Source: Corticium candelabrum
Lineage: Eukaryota; Porifera; Homoscleromorpha; Homosclerophorida; Plakinidae
Reading direction: 5' to 3'
Assembly (NCBI RefSeq): GCF_963422355.1
Contig: NC_085090.1
Span: 7,520,818-7,584,817, forward strand
DNA: 64,000 nucleotides
A program made the translations under genes and the position numbers. The notes beneath the pieces are model-generated. The model was given only the letters and a program-made list of their open reading frames with translations, was not told the origin of the DNA and did not search any database. Positions 14,861-26,796 of the stretch are shown here, in pieces (the first letter of the stretch is position 1; every line of letters begins with the position of its first letter).

Positions 14861-15359
14861 ACTAGCTATATATCTCTAGATAGCTGGCTGCATGCTCATT
14901 AGAGTTAGATTAGGTCATGATTTGCTCATGATCACTATAGCTAGGTCATGATTGTACACTGCATGTATACTGTGTGCATGGCCTATAATTCCTGTATGTA
15001 TATTTATATTGACTTTGACAGGTCGGACCATCTTGCATCTTCAGATCGTCAAAAAGCAAGAAGAAGGCAACGGCCACACAATGTAAGTCAAAGTCTAAGA
15101 TTTCTTGTAGTTGCAGGCAGTCACCAGTAAATTTTTGATTTTTTGCTTTGACTTTTACAAAATAATATCACTATACATATTTTAACTGCTAATACGGTCT
15201 TGTTTCAATAGCATTCTACGTCAAAATTGTAACATGGTAGCACCTAAATATTATATACTCATGATCAGTTATAACTCTTGATCACAGACTGTCATCGCTC
15301 TAGTTTGTCTTCTTTAGTCTTTTTAACTTTTCTTTGGAATGAAAGCTTGCATATGTCCA

Positions 15360-15362
<3 letters not shown>

Positions 15363-15422
<60 letters not shown>
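15363..15422. repeat. (TA)n microsatellite
   Basis: About 30 TA units between the left arm and the first internal gene of the transposon. Confidence 0.97.
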
Positions 15423-15426
<4 letters not shown>

Positions 15427-15519
15427 TCTCATTGCATATTCTTTGGGAACAACTGTCTATTATTTATATCAATATGTTCATTATGTTAGGAACTGCAGAG
15501 AAGACCTTCAGCTTTAGAG

Positions 15520-15831
15520 ATGTCCACAACTTTGAACGACGAACAAAAGAAGACGTACGCTAGTGCCACGAAACTGGAATTGATGTCGTCAGAAGTCTCT
15601 GAAAATAGCAGTGATAACGAGTCACCCTCTGAGGGAGCCTACACTGCTGGACGTTCACAACTCCTGATCCGACCTCTTCCGTGGAGAGCCATTGAAGCAA
15701 CAAAGGTGTTTGAGGTTTTGGACAGAAAGTACGCCAGAATGCAGACTCAGAGAGGAACGGTACCAAGAGTAAACGGAGCTCCATCTACCAGAACACGTCC
15801 GGGAATGACATTGTACCAGAGTGGGCTCTAG
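15520..15831 (+). CDS. Small transposon-encoded protein, unknown function
   Basis: 103 aa frame, Ser/Glu-rich at the start, then LLIRPLPWRAIEATKVFEVL and a basic segment ending in TRPGM. Near the end, the other frame reads VPEWALEDF, which looks like a more natural continuation, so a one-base indel near 15805 is likely. The LPWR...LDRKY pattern recurs, from memory, in accessory proteins of animal transposons. No domain name or activity can be assigned. Confidence 0.5.
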   Translation: MSTTLNDEQKKTYASATKLELMSSEVSENSSDNESPSEGAYTAGRSQLLIRPLPWRAIEATKVFEVLDRKYARMQTQRGTVPRVNGAPSTRTRPGMTLYQSGL

Positions 15832-16569
15832 AAGACTTCTGCTCATTACAATACGTTTGATCTTAATACATGTCAAAGAACATGGATATATAGAGCTAGA
15901 TCATTCAAATTTGCTGTTAACATTGCTGTCCATTGCCAAAGTTTGTTGAACTAGAGAAATAAATCACATGACAATTAATGTGAATCACCTGGTTTGTGTG
16001 TCTAGGACTACCTAGGGACTTCCCCATGTGTGGCGGGCCCGGGTCCACAGTGGACACAGCAAGTGTTGAAAATTCGCAGGTAAACACTTGATGTTATGAG
16101 AAAGCCTTTACAGGCCTGTTAATTGGTCTGTAAATTGGACACAACAAATCTTTGTAGACTTGTTCATACGTAGATGCAATTGTCATGCAACCGTCACGCC
16201 CCATAGGTATGAAGTGTGAAGACGCTACGGACGTGCGACGATCCAGAGAATTAAGACAGACACTCGATCATGCAGTACTAGTAGGTATAGAATAGAGATC
16301 TCTACAACCACACGGACTCGCTGCTCCTATATCTGTAGTTCTGATTCCGTTTTCTTTACGAGTTGAAACTTCGGATCCAAATTCTAATTTGTAGGTGTTA
16401 ACACGAGAGAAAATTAAATGGTTTTGTTGTGGTCATTTTACGTAGGCATCACAACGAGACATCACAACCAGAGGTCGTCCGTTCATATAAACAGACCGAG
16501 GTGCTCACGCTTTCAGTTCTCTAGATCTCCGGTGAATGCTGAAGGCACAAACGTCTAGCTAGCTGGAAC

Positions 16570-18063
16570 ATGACCGATACTACCGTCAGAGTAAAAGATG
16601 CGTTGACCGGCAAGGAGGTGCAGATGCGATCATCGCAAGTAACTGCTGCTAGACTCGCTAGCATTTTCAACGTGAGTGTGCTTTTCATCGTTTTGTATGC
16701 ATATTTTAAATTAACCAGCATGCGTGTGCAGTTTCAGTCCAGCTCTGTCTACCTTGTGGACGACATGTCAGACATTATCGAGACGCAGAATCCGGATGGA
16801 TCTTTTAGTCATGTGGATGAGAGCGACTCTCTAACGACGTGGCTCGTCCACGGTGAAAGAACTGGAGACTATGCAAGCTCAAGCCGCACTCCGGGTCCAT
16901 CAGCTGGCGTTTTGCACGCCAATGCGCCTACTCCTCTCGCGTCCTCATCGTTCCAGACTCCATATCGGAAGTCGTTCGTACCGACTTCCCATCGTTCATT
17001 GCCAAAGGTCGCCAGAGGGCATCGTCGGTCAAGATTTTTCTAGCGGAGATGTCTCCAGACGGAGAAGTGGGCAAATCCATTGAGCAGGGATTTTTCCAAG
17101 TGACGGAAGATACCGCCAATCTTCCATACCTTACGCAGGTCGTCCGCGACCACTTTGGAGACGATCGGCTAACCATTGTCACAGCTAACGGACTTCCTCT
17201 GCCAGACAATTCGGCAACTACAGGTTAGCCCTGTATGCGGTGTAATTTATGTTATATAGAGACTTTAATAGCTGTACTATACGTGAGTACGTCTAGGTGT
17301 CATTGCACTGCACGGTTACCTTGCATGCACGCCTGCATTCTGATGATGCAAAAAAATCACGCAGATACAGACAGATATTTCACAAGCTAAGCTGCAGCAA
17401 GAAACCCGTAATTTTGCATGCATGCATGCAGTTATAGGTTGTTGGTTAATTTCATCAGTTGCAAATCTTACTGTATTGCTTCTGCAGGAGTTTCATTTTG
17501 GAAGGTGGGCAGTAGGAAGCTCTATGCGGTGAGAATGATGGCACGCAAAAGAAAAGGAGCCAAACGGGTCGTGCACGTGGATTCCGGGTCGGACAGCGAA
17601 GACAAACACGGCATGCAAGCTGCCGGCATCAAAATGGCAGGTAGTGCACGGTCTTCAGACTCGTCTTTGCTAGATCTTTCCAAGCAAACGAATGAGGTCG
17701 CAAACGACTCGGACACGGTCAAAGACCAAGTGAAGAAACTTCTTCACATAGATGAGGCTACTGCAGTACCAATCTCCGTGGTCAACCTGGCGCTGACTTC
17801 GTTCAAGTGTAAGATATGTCTACAGTTTATGCAGCCACCAATTATATTTAGCAGCCGCTGCGGCAACATCCTTGGCTGCAAGACTTGCGTAGACGAGTGG
17901 TACGCTGGTCCACATGGTCTGACGAAAAACTGTCCTGTGTGCAACAGGGAACGGTCACTGCCTGCCACCCATCAGCTGCATGGACTAGACGACTTTCTGA
18001 AAGATCTGCAGGCAGCCGTCCACATTCAAGACAGGAGTAATGAGCAGCCAACCCAAGATGCAT
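16570..18063 (+). CDS. Transposon-borne RING-type zinc-finger protein, two or more exons
   Basis: A first exon encodes MTDTTVRVKDALTGKEVQMR to IFN at 16676, with donor AAC/GTGAGTG. A second segment from 16732 (GCAG/TTTCAG) reads FQSSSVYLVDDMSDIIE. A third, in another frame, reads VLIVPDSISEVVRTDFPSFI and ends near 17225. The last exon (about 17488-18063) gives a basic nuclear-localisation-like KRKGAKRVVHVD, then a C3HC4-like finger: FKCKICLQFM, CGNILGCKTCVDEWY and CPVCNRER (about 17805-17950). RING fingers usually bind E2 enzymes for ubiquitin transfer. Here it is probably an accessory protein of the integrase-type element. The joins between the middle segments are not fully resolved, so the gene may carry a frame break. 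Confidence 0.65.
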
Positions 18064-18620
18064 GAGTATAGCTCTATATATGAGTGTTTTAGTTAGGTGT
18101 GGACTATAGCTCGATCTTACTTACCGGTAGCTATTTGCTAGCTGTTAGCTATAATAATTGTTGTTGATCATGACTCTTATAATTACTTGGTAGCTATATA
18201 CATATATGGTAATTCTATAGTTTGACTGAGTTGGTTGGCTCAAACGTTATAATACATGCAGTGAGCAAACTTAATTGCCGTTGTACTAGTGTGTTCTAGT
18301 CTTAATTTCTAATATATAACAGTCCTCAAATTGAACATATCAACTTTGTGCATGCATGGTCTCTATCTCATACCAGTATACTCTTGTAAGCTATGGCGTA
18401 TTTGTTGTTCTACAACAATAGAGATCGAATTAAACGTAGCCTTGACAAAGCAGCGTTTCTTGCCAACCAGGTATTCTAGCTACAACAGTTATAGTTACAA
18501 CCTTGAGCGCCCTCATCCAACGTAAAACGATATATCTATGCGCACAATTATAAAAATTAAGGTGACTCGAGAAACCATGCAACTATTTGAAATACATGAC
18601 CATTACAAACAGTACATGGC
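18064..18620. other. Non-coding stretch between the two transposon genes
   Basis: Lies between the convergent RING and integrase genes. AT-rich, with no coding or RNA signal recognised. Confidence 0.5.
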
Positions 18621-18626
18621 ACATAC

Positions 18627-20667
18627 CTAGGATAATGAAAAAGTGACTTCTTTGAAACACAGAACTGCATCTGTAAATAATGAGTTGTCGCCGTTCACAA
18701 GACGATGGAACAGGGGTTCGTACGATGGAAAACGTTGCTGGAACATTTGGAGTCGTTGCTCCTGTTGATGATCTTCCACTGGGTCAATACCAAAATCTCC
18801 AAACAGTGTCAGGGTTCCTCCACTTTGTTCGTAGAGACTAACTGCTTCTTCAGCAGTTGGCACTTGTGCAGGGCGAAGACGCTTGGCCATGTTGTTTTCT
18901 TCCATCAGCTTGTCTGGAATTCCAAGCTCTATATAATTTGCTATTATACAACAATTTGCACAAATACTCGGTGGAAACACAGTCAATCAATTTACTTGGA
19001 ATTCTGTGTTTGTTCCAAGAGCTTACAGCAAGAGATGCGCCTACTTGAGTGACTCTCATTGTGACGTGGGACACGCAGAATTTTGTTATCTCACAGTCCA
19101 TGTCAATAAGTCCCCTTGACTGCATCTGAATTAGTGCATCTTTCACTGGATAGTTCATTCTATTGTTGATTTCTACCCAAAGTCTTTCAATCATATGATT
19201 CTGTACATGAGATCAACCAGTCATGTATATACTCATGTAAGTAAAAGTATGTACCAAAGTGCATGGAGCTAAGTATCAGAATCAACAACATGTGCCTACA
19301 GGCTCTGATGTGCCTACATGCATGCAGGTGCACAACTGCCCGTATATATAATATATATTTTGACACACCACAATTTGGTGCAGTTCCCACACACGACTTC
19401 ACATACATCAACTATACACACAATACATACAAGTAGCACAAATATAACCAAACTAACACTAAACATATATACTGTGCAGCAATCAACGGTGCAATACTTG
19501 TAGCAATATAGTTGAGTGCTATATACAGTATCAGTACTAGTAATACTCCAGCTTGCATGCTCTCATACTCTCAATTAAAGCACAAGGTAAAGCTGCATTT
19601 AAATCGTGTGTCAATTCAGTATCAGCCAAACGTTAACGTGATCGAGCACACTTTCTTATCGATTACAGACATACATCTCACAGCGTTGGCTAATTGATTA
19701 TTGTACAAAGAACATGCTACTAAAATAGACACCTTGGTTGACGGTGATTGAATAGATGAGGCCTTTGAGGTATTTTCTCTTTGGTCTGACAAATGGTCCT
19801 GCACAGCCAGCATCAGGTAGAACTCTCGACCACGGTCTACTCGTATTTGATCCCAAAGACCGTACTGTAGAACAACAGGCCTTCGAGATATATACAGTAC
19901 AGTTAATTAGCAAAATAGAGCTGCCTTAGATTTATGACAAATTCATACCGATAGAGATGTTCATAGATGGCAACATTATTCTTCACAGGCATTTTGACAA
20001 GTCCGACCACTTTACTGCTGAATCCATCTACTCCTGCCACGTGAGTTACGCCAAACATTGCTAGCTTCTCATTCTGATCCACATGCAGTTTTTCGCCGAA
20101 GTAGTCTGCTCTGTACGGCATAGGATTTAAGAGAGTAGCTATTCCTTGTCTTCTTGACTGAGCGTAGTCTGGTGACACGGTTTTGAGTGCAGCACCTACT
20201 CTATGGACTCTATGGTGACTGTACTGTATGCCCTTAGCTGCTAAAATTAAGGCCAGTCATCGTTTTCCTACCATAAGATGGTCCGACCTGTCAAAGTCAA
20301 TATAAATATACATACAGGAATTATAGGCCACGCACACAGTATACATGCAGTGTACAATCATGACCTAGCTATGGTGATCATGAGTAAATCATGACCCAAT
20401 CTAAATATAATGAGCATGCAGCCAGCTACCTAGAGATATATAGCTAGTGCTCACCTCGCTTACGGCGTCAGACACGCAGCGTTCTAGTTCCTCTTTAGTC
20501 AGAGAACAACGTCGACTTATGCCTCTGTCTGTACAAAAACGTCGAACAGATCGTTCGCTGAGTCCCCGAAGTCCTGGAAACATCGTCTGTAATTCTTCAC
20601 TGATGACAGCATGACTATTACCCTCTTCGACTCGCTTCCGAACAAAATCTTCGTCAACTTCGTCCAT
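18627..20667 (-). CDS. DDE integrase-type transposase, multi-exon
   Basis: Minus-strand gene. Exon 1 (20667 to about 20455) encodes MDEVDEDFVRKRVEEGNSHA and a helix-turn-helix (LSERSVRRFCTDRGI). After an intron come SYGRKTMTG, a basic segment, and the integrase core: PYRADYFGEKLHVDQNEKL (first Asp), then at 19840-19870 YGLWDQIRVDRGREF (second Asp), then HMIERLWVEINNRMNYPVKD at about 19200-19140 (catalytic Glu) and SWNKHRIPSK. The D, D, E order is that of rve-like transposases. A probable small indel lies near 20245. The C-terminal acidic tail ends at 18627. It is related to, but clearly different from, the transposase piece at 11019. Confidence 0.8.
19345..19466 (+). repeat. Second copy of the 2025-2152 interspersed repeat
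   Basis: Same sequence as 2025-2152, in an intron or spacer of the transposase gene, so it inserted into or was captured by the transposon. Confidence 0.7.
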
Positions 20668-20946
20668 GGAGATCGAGAGTGGAGACAATGCATGACCTGC
20701 CGTTAGATCGTGAGATGATAGATACCAGCTGGGGCTTCCCCGCCAGATGTTTAGAGGCGTGGTCTAGATGATCCACGCAAATGTCCTCTAGTTAGATAGT
20801 TGCTTGGAGTCTTTCCAAATCGACTAGACGTCAACTTTCCAGTGTAGGCTAGACGTTGATCTCGTTGATTATAGATGCCCTAGACGCGCGCCTCCATGCA
20901 ACGGGCTTCCTAGCCTCGAACTTCCAGACCAGAGGCTACGGACTTC

Positions 20947-20974
20947 CCCAGAGCCATATATATATGGCTCTGGG
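20947..20974. repeat. Perfect 28 bp palindrome in the right arm
   Basis: CCCAGAGCC, a central ATATATATAT, and GGCTCTGGG form a perfect inverted repeat that is absent from the left arm. It could form a cruciform or hairpin. Confidence 0.85.
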
Positions 20975-21293
20975 CTTCTAGGAATGTCTCACGCGTGAGA
21001 GTGACGGTTGACGAGAGCCATTGAATTTAACATTGAAATTGAACTAACGTGCTTGTAATTTCAATATTCCATTGCATTGAAAAAGGAAATTGGTTAAAAA
21101 TTAAATGTGTTTTCAATATTTATTTTAATCCGTAAATAATTATAGTCCGTCGATCAATCAATTTTCAATTTTTAATAGAATTAAATATTGAAATTGCAAG
21201 CAACTTGTAGGCAATTTTCAATTTCTAATTCAATATTCAATTGTTGCCGTGAATTGAAAATGAAATGGACGAAATGGTTATGCACCTACCGAG

Positions 21294-22440
21294 ACTGTAG
21301 ACGTAACATGTACTTTATCAACGTGTGTTTGAGTAGCGTGGTTGTTAATTCTACTGAGCTCTACAGTACATATTCTCTCTAATTTTGCTTGCATGTGCAG
21401 CTTTACGGTGAGTACATGTTAGCTACAAAGCGTGTTGAGGACTAGAGCACCTGCTAAGTCCTTTAGTGCGTCAGGACACAAATCTAGCAGAAGTTGCCGT
21501 CTTGCTGTGACAAGAGTCTGGCCCTCGCTGCAACAACTGCAACTGCGCCATGTCTCTGTGTGGTCATCGGCGCTGGTGGGCGATAATTAATTACCAGACA
21601 ATTACTGATGGTTTTTTCTCCGCGTCTGTCTGTGTGTCCGTCTGTTGGAGCGTTTCTCAAAAACTGTGAGTCCGATCTCAGCCGAATTTGGCTCGCGCAC
21701 GCCGAATTCATTCGCATCGAAAGTGAGACCATGGTCGTCTTCCTGACTTCTCCCACGACGACGCGATCGCACTCGCTGCCGCTCGCGCGTGAATATCTCT
21801 GGAACGGCGCGTCGTATCTCCACCGAATTTAGACTACCCGTTCCCGACGTCGGACGGTACGCGCTGAGCGTGTCGTTTATTGCGGGCGACGCTGGGAAAC
21901 GGAAGATAGTTTTGCAGATATCCGGGTCTTGAAAAAATACGCCCACAGTCGTTTGCCAGTCTATGACAGTCGAAGAGCTGCCGTGTTTAATGCACCTGTT
22001 CCCCGAAACGCCAGCAACGTCTTCGAAGAGACGACGTTCAACGGGACTGTTGAAATGCCGAGAGTCGGCATTTGTTACATACGAGGAATGGATTATCCGG
22101 GTAAGTATTGCACGTGACTGGCACGTTACGGGATTCACGTCGAGATGCCAGGTTCGATACACCTGTTCCTCGCAACGGCAGCAACGTCCAAGTCGAAATG
22201 GCTTCAACCAATCGCTAATCCAATCAACAGGATTTTTGGAAACGGCAATTGAACGGGATATAACTATGAATGAGAATTCTGTCTGGCTGCTACTAAACAG
22301 TAAAAGCACTTACACCACGGCTAATTAGTGACAGTAAACGGTTCTCTATACAAACTCTACTTGACCTGGCTACACCCCCTCTGCCTCTCCAACCATCAAA
22401 CGCATTTTTAGATACTTTGTGCTATAATCTCTACCTACAA
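21294..22440. other. Unassigned stretch right of the transposon
   Basis: A 235-codon minus-strand frame (21602-22309) is open, but its Arg-rich composition and lack of motifs give no family. No RNA or repeat structure is recognised, and it may be an unclassified interspersed repeat. Confidence 0.35.
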
Positions 22441-22445
22441 AGGCG

Positions 22446-22569
<124 letters not shown>

Positions 22570-23072
22570 ATTAATAGCAAACAGTGTCTGCAAATCAATA
22601 ATTTGTGTGATTAAACTATTATCTGGGCGAAGCCGGGCATTGGAGCTCGTTGTGTATATAGAGTGATCTACAACTTAGTTGTAATGTCATGTGGTAGTTT
22701 AATTAATTAATTAATTATACCTTATATTTAAAATTTTAGTATTTAATGATGAAATATAATAAAAAGTGCAACAAATTTTGATATTATTTATGAAATTTTA
22801 TGATTAATATCAACCATATTTTATACAATATTTTGTGTGTATTATTAATACGTGTACATGTATTGACATTTACATTTAAGTTTGTTTGTTTGTTTGTCTG
22901 TTTGTTTGTCAGCCATTAAGTGTGTTTGTCATTTGTGTCTATTGTATTGTATGTTGTACAAGGGTGTGTTGCCAGATCTGTTGGCATCGGCGGGCGATTA
23001 TCTTCGTATCTGGAGGATCGGAGAGTCAGAAACGAAACTAGAGACTCTTCTTGACAATGTGAGATGTTATGC

Positions 23073-23151
<79 letters not shown>

Positions 23152-23153
23152 TG
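23073..23153. repeat. (TG)n microsatellite before SINE 1
   Basis: TG tract running directly into the SINE head (GTGTGGTGCGATAGCTC). Confidence 0.95.
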
Positions 23154-23560
23154 GTGCGATAGCTCAATTGGTTAGAGAGTCATCTTATGGAGTGTTTACA
23201 TCCGGAACCTTGAAGGGTTGCAAGTTCAAGTCACAGTGATGGCGAGGTATGGCATAGTTTCCTTAAGCAAGAAACTAACACACATTTGCGTCTCTTGACT
23301 CAGGAGTATAGATGAGCACCTGGTCATTGACTGGGGTCCTAAGCAGCCATTGGCTGTGACGTGACATCAGCCACTGGGGTCCTGGTGAGATTTCGGGTGC
23401 TCACACCACAGTTGGCTTCACAAGTCGGTGCTCCTGCGAGTGGCTGGCCCGGCTCCAGGAGTTTGCTAGCGCAGGCCCAGAGTTCCCTGAGTAGCGCACA
23501 GGGCCCAGCTTAACAGCTGGGGGCGTGACCTCTGAGAGGCATCTCCTGACATTTAGGATT
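23152..23560 (+). mobile_element. tRNA-derived SINE, copy 1
   Basis: The head reads GGTGCGATAGCTCAATTGG (A box TAGCTCAATTGG), with a B-box-like AAGTTCAAGTCA about 60 nt on, so pol III promoter elements are present. A ~340 bp body follows, with CACCACAGTTGGCTTCACAA, GGCTCCAGGAGTTTGCTAGC and a tail GGCGTGACCTCTGAGAGGCA. Flanked by TG tracts. It replaces exon 4 of DCAF7 copy B. Confidence 0.85.
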
Positions 23561-23801
23561 TTTTAGGTGTGTGTACATGCACGTGTGTGTGTTTGTTTGT
23601 TATTTTGTATGTTTGCTGGTTAGTTTGTTTCGTTTGTCTGTGTATTTCTGTTTGTTTGCTTGTTCTATGGTTCAGATTTGTTTGTGTTTAGACTTGGCAG
23701 GTTGTAGATCGTACGAATGTTATTTCTGGTCACGTAAGTCTCAATTAATTGCTCACGACAAGGAGGTATGCATTGAATTTCTATTGCCAGATGAACAGGC
23801 A

Positions 23802-23992
23802 GACAGATGGATGGACGGACGGACAGACAGATGGACAGACAGACAGATGGACAGACAGACGGATGGACAGACATATAGATGGACAGACAGACTGATGGAC
23901 AGACAGACAGACAAACAGATAGATAGACAGACAGACAGACAGATAGACGGACAGGCAGACAGACAGATGGACAGATGGGCGGACAGGTGCAT
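23802..23992. repeat. (CAGA)n array, copy B
   Basis: Duplicate of the array at 4841-5027. Confidence 0.93.
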
Positions 23993-24459
23993 GAGTACAT
24001 GGTATAATTAACTCACTTTATGTTTGCACCTCTCAGGTGTATGACATCGCTTTCAGTAGAGCTGGTGGCGGCCGTGACTTATTCGCATCTGTCGGTGTCG
24101 ACGGATCAGTTAGAATGTTTGACCTAAGGTACGAACAACACAAAACGCAATCAACATCCATTGATAATCACAGTAAAGTATCAACAGTTGAGGAAATATT
24201 GCAGTTAAATTCATGCCAAACTGCCTTATTTTTGTTGATTTTTGTATCGGTTTATGTGTTTTCTTTGCAGACATTTGGAGCACTCGACGATCATTTACGA
24301 AGATCCACATCATCACGCTTTGCTGAGGCTGGCCTGGAACAAACAGGATCCAAATTATTTGTCCATGTTTGCGATGGATGCGTGTGATGTGAGTAAGAGT
24401 ATGTGTTTATTGTTGATTCATAATCTTGGATAAGCCGGCAACCGTCCACCTACCCACCC

Positions 24460-24592
24460 ATCTGTTTGTATGCCTGTCTGTCTTTCTGTTTGTCTGTTTG
24501 TCTGTCTGTCCAGCTGTCTGTTTATCTGTCTGTTCATTTGTCTCTCTATCTGTCTTTCTGCTTACCTGTCTGTCTGTCTGTCTGTTTCTCTT

Positions 24593-24626
<34 letters not shown>

Positions 24627-24627
24627 C
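24460..24627. repeat. (TCTG)n array, left part, copy B
   Basis: Left half of the duplicated intron 7 array, ending where the LINE begins. Confidence 0.92.
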
Positions 24628-25890
24628 AATACATATATACAAGTCAAATTATACAGAATCACCTAGAGACTACAGATATCAAATACTGAACCAACTGAGA
24701 ACTAAAAATTACATTTTCTAACTACTAAAGAACTCAAAGAGGGTCCAGTTATTACAACACTAATTATTGGAGATGAAAGCGGGTTGTTTTTGCGTGGACT
24801 CTGCAACCCAAGGATGACGTCTTGCGTTGGATTACTCTAGCATTGCATCGCTGTAATTGAATGCTGAACCTTTTCCGCCAGTGATCCATAAATTGTGCCG
24901 AGTTGCGCCGACCATTTTTATCAAAAGATTGAGATCCGAGAGAACGTGGGTATTGGTCTCCTTCATCACCCCATCTACCAAAGTGTTTAATGACTAAAGG
25001 CTTAAAGATTATTTGGTTGCCAGTTGGTAGCCTTTCATCTTGCTATTTGATTTTTTTTCTTTTCTTCTCTTTGCTTCGAAGCTAGACCATATACTTTTGA
25101 GGATGAGGGAAATACCTCTGAGCTCCAGGGATGGGCAAGAGAGATGTCTAAATCAATACTCATACCAGAAGATGTATTAAGTGCTATAACGTCTGGTCTG
25201 TTATCCGAGTTTGAGTAGCGATGTCTTGGCTCTCTCCTGTGTGGTATGTGAAGTTCACTTAGACAATCAGCCCAAACATTTGCAATGGATTCGTGACTCC
25301 AAACTGGGCCACCACCAACCTTGCATGTTAAAAGATGATACTCGCTGTCGTCAAGAACTGCTCCACACTGACACGAACTCAACCACACCAGAGAACAGAC
25401 AGGCAAGCCCAACCTCAGATATGACGTCAAGCGATAAACGCAAGAATCAAGTGCGAAACACATTGAGGTTGGAACAGCGTTGACCCAAGCACCTGCACCT
25501 GCACCATGTAAAGAGCGAATTCTGGCAGCATCTCCTGTTGACTTCACTGTATCACGAGACATAGATTCAAACAAATCATTAGATAATCGCTTCTGCAATT
25601 TGCCTCTAGCAGGTAAGTACTCAGACAGTTCATTCGAGGGAATGAGGCTCTTTAGTGTCGCACCTGTAGCAGATCTCGAAGATCCTTTCAGAAGCAAATC
25701 TAAATCTACTCTCAAGTTAGGAAAACGCTTGGGTAGTGCATCTATTGCTTCAACCCACGAGGCTAAGAAAGCACTAGCTGCTATAGATTTGACAGATGTT
25801 AGACCAAAACCACGTAGTCGGACTGGTAGAGTGGCTTGTTGCCATGCCAAGTCACTGAGTTGGTGATAAGATAGTAATTCAGAGGAAACT
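24628..25890 (-). mobile_element. LINE fragment (RT C-terminus + endonuclease) inside DCAF7 copy B
   Basis: Minus strand, 5'-truncated. A long open frame (25850-25035) covers LPVRLRGFGLT, LHGAGAGAWVNAVP, the CQCGAVLD...YHLLTCKVGGGP knuckle, and an endonuclease segment with RPDVIALN and IDLDISLAHPW (the PD...D pattern of restriction-like endonucleases). The conserved tail HFGRWGDEGDQYPRSLG and HWRKRFSIQLQRCNARVIQR continues in another frame to about 24780. It is the same family as 39-1377 and better preserved. The intact DCAF7 lacks it, so the insertion postdates the duplication or occurred only in this copy. Confidence 0.85.
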
Positions 25891-26083
25891 TTGCGTGTCT
25901 GTCTGTCTGTATGTCTGTCCGCCTGTCTGTCTGTTTGTCTGTCTGTCTCTGCCCACCTGTCTCTCTATCTGTTTGTCTGTCTGTCTGTCTGTCTCTTTGT
26001 TTGTCTGTCTGTCTGTCTGTCTCTTTGTTTTCTCTTTGTTTGTCTGCCTGTCTGTCTGTCTGTCTGTTTCCCTGTTTGTCAAG
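25890..26083. repeat. (TCTG)n array, right part, copy B
   Basis: Right half of the intron 7 array, followed by the acceptor of exon 8 (TTACTCTAG). Confidence 0.92.
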
Positions 26084-26705
26084 TTGGTTTTGCTGCTATG
26101 CTGTTTTGTGGCTTGACTCTCTCTGATTATTACTCTAGGTAATTGTTCTAGATGTTTGTGTTCCCTGTATGCCCGTCGCTCAACTCAACAACGATCGACC
26201 TCCGGTCAACAGCATTGCATGGGCACCACACTCTTCATGTCACGTCTGCACAGCAGGTAACAACCATACAGTCAGTCAGCTAGTCAACCAACCATCTACC
26301 ACATTGCTTCTGTTGATCACCTTCAAACAGCACTTGGTAGTTGTTATTTATCAGTCCTCTTTGTGTATGCAGGTTGCACGTTGTGCTCTGTACATGTACT
26401 GTTGTGCAGTGATGCATGTACGCACATTGTGCTGTGTATGTCCAGCGTATTTAGCTACGCACGGTTAGTAATACATACAGTACAGTCCTGTTAAATTGTC
26501 CTCCAGGTGGCATCTACTTTACTTGTGTTGTCTGTATGCTGCAAACCTTAGAGACTGATTTGTTGGGTAAATGCAAATGCACACTTTAGTATCCATTTTT
26601 ATCTGCTACTATGTTGCGTTGATATGGCAACAGCATTAGTTAAAAATTGTGGTTTTTAAGAAACACTGATGACTCACAGTGTTTTCATGCATACATTAGT
26701 TGATG

Positions 26706-26707
26706 TC

Positions 26708-26790
<83 letters not shown>
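26706..26790. repeat. (TG)n microsatellite, copy B intron 8
   Basis: Expanded to about 40 TG units, whereas the same position in the intact gene (6390-6400) has only five. Confidence 0.95.

Positions 26791-26796
<6 letters not shown>

Larger units (their letters stand above)
13581..21285. mobile_element. 7.7 kb integrase-type DNA transposon with long inverted repeats
   Basis: Left arm 13581 to about 15042 and right arm about 20276-21285 are inverted copies. The ends read GTGCRTRACCATTTCG and run into AATTG-rich sequence. CTACCGAAG (13572-13580) and CTACCGAG (21286-21293) flank it as an imperfect 8-9 bp target duplication. Inside are a minus-strand DDE integrase gene (18627-20667), a plus-strand RING-finger gene (about 16570-18063) and a small plus-strand gene (15520-15850). 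The left arm also carries a damaged copy of the transposase N-terminal exon with an internal deletion of about 65 bp at 14784. Both arms therefore contain duplicated coding sequence, as in the neighbouring foldback element. It may be recently active, but small frame breaks are seen. Confidence 0.83.

Noticed and set aside
21602-22309. 235-residue minus-strand frame
   Set aside because: Arg-rich without recognisable motif, splice context or duplicate; kept only as an unassigned stretch.
23152-23235. tRNA gene
   Set aside because: A and B boxes are present, but the acceptor stem and anticodon arm do not fold as a tRNA, and the same head recurs with a common SINE body at four places.
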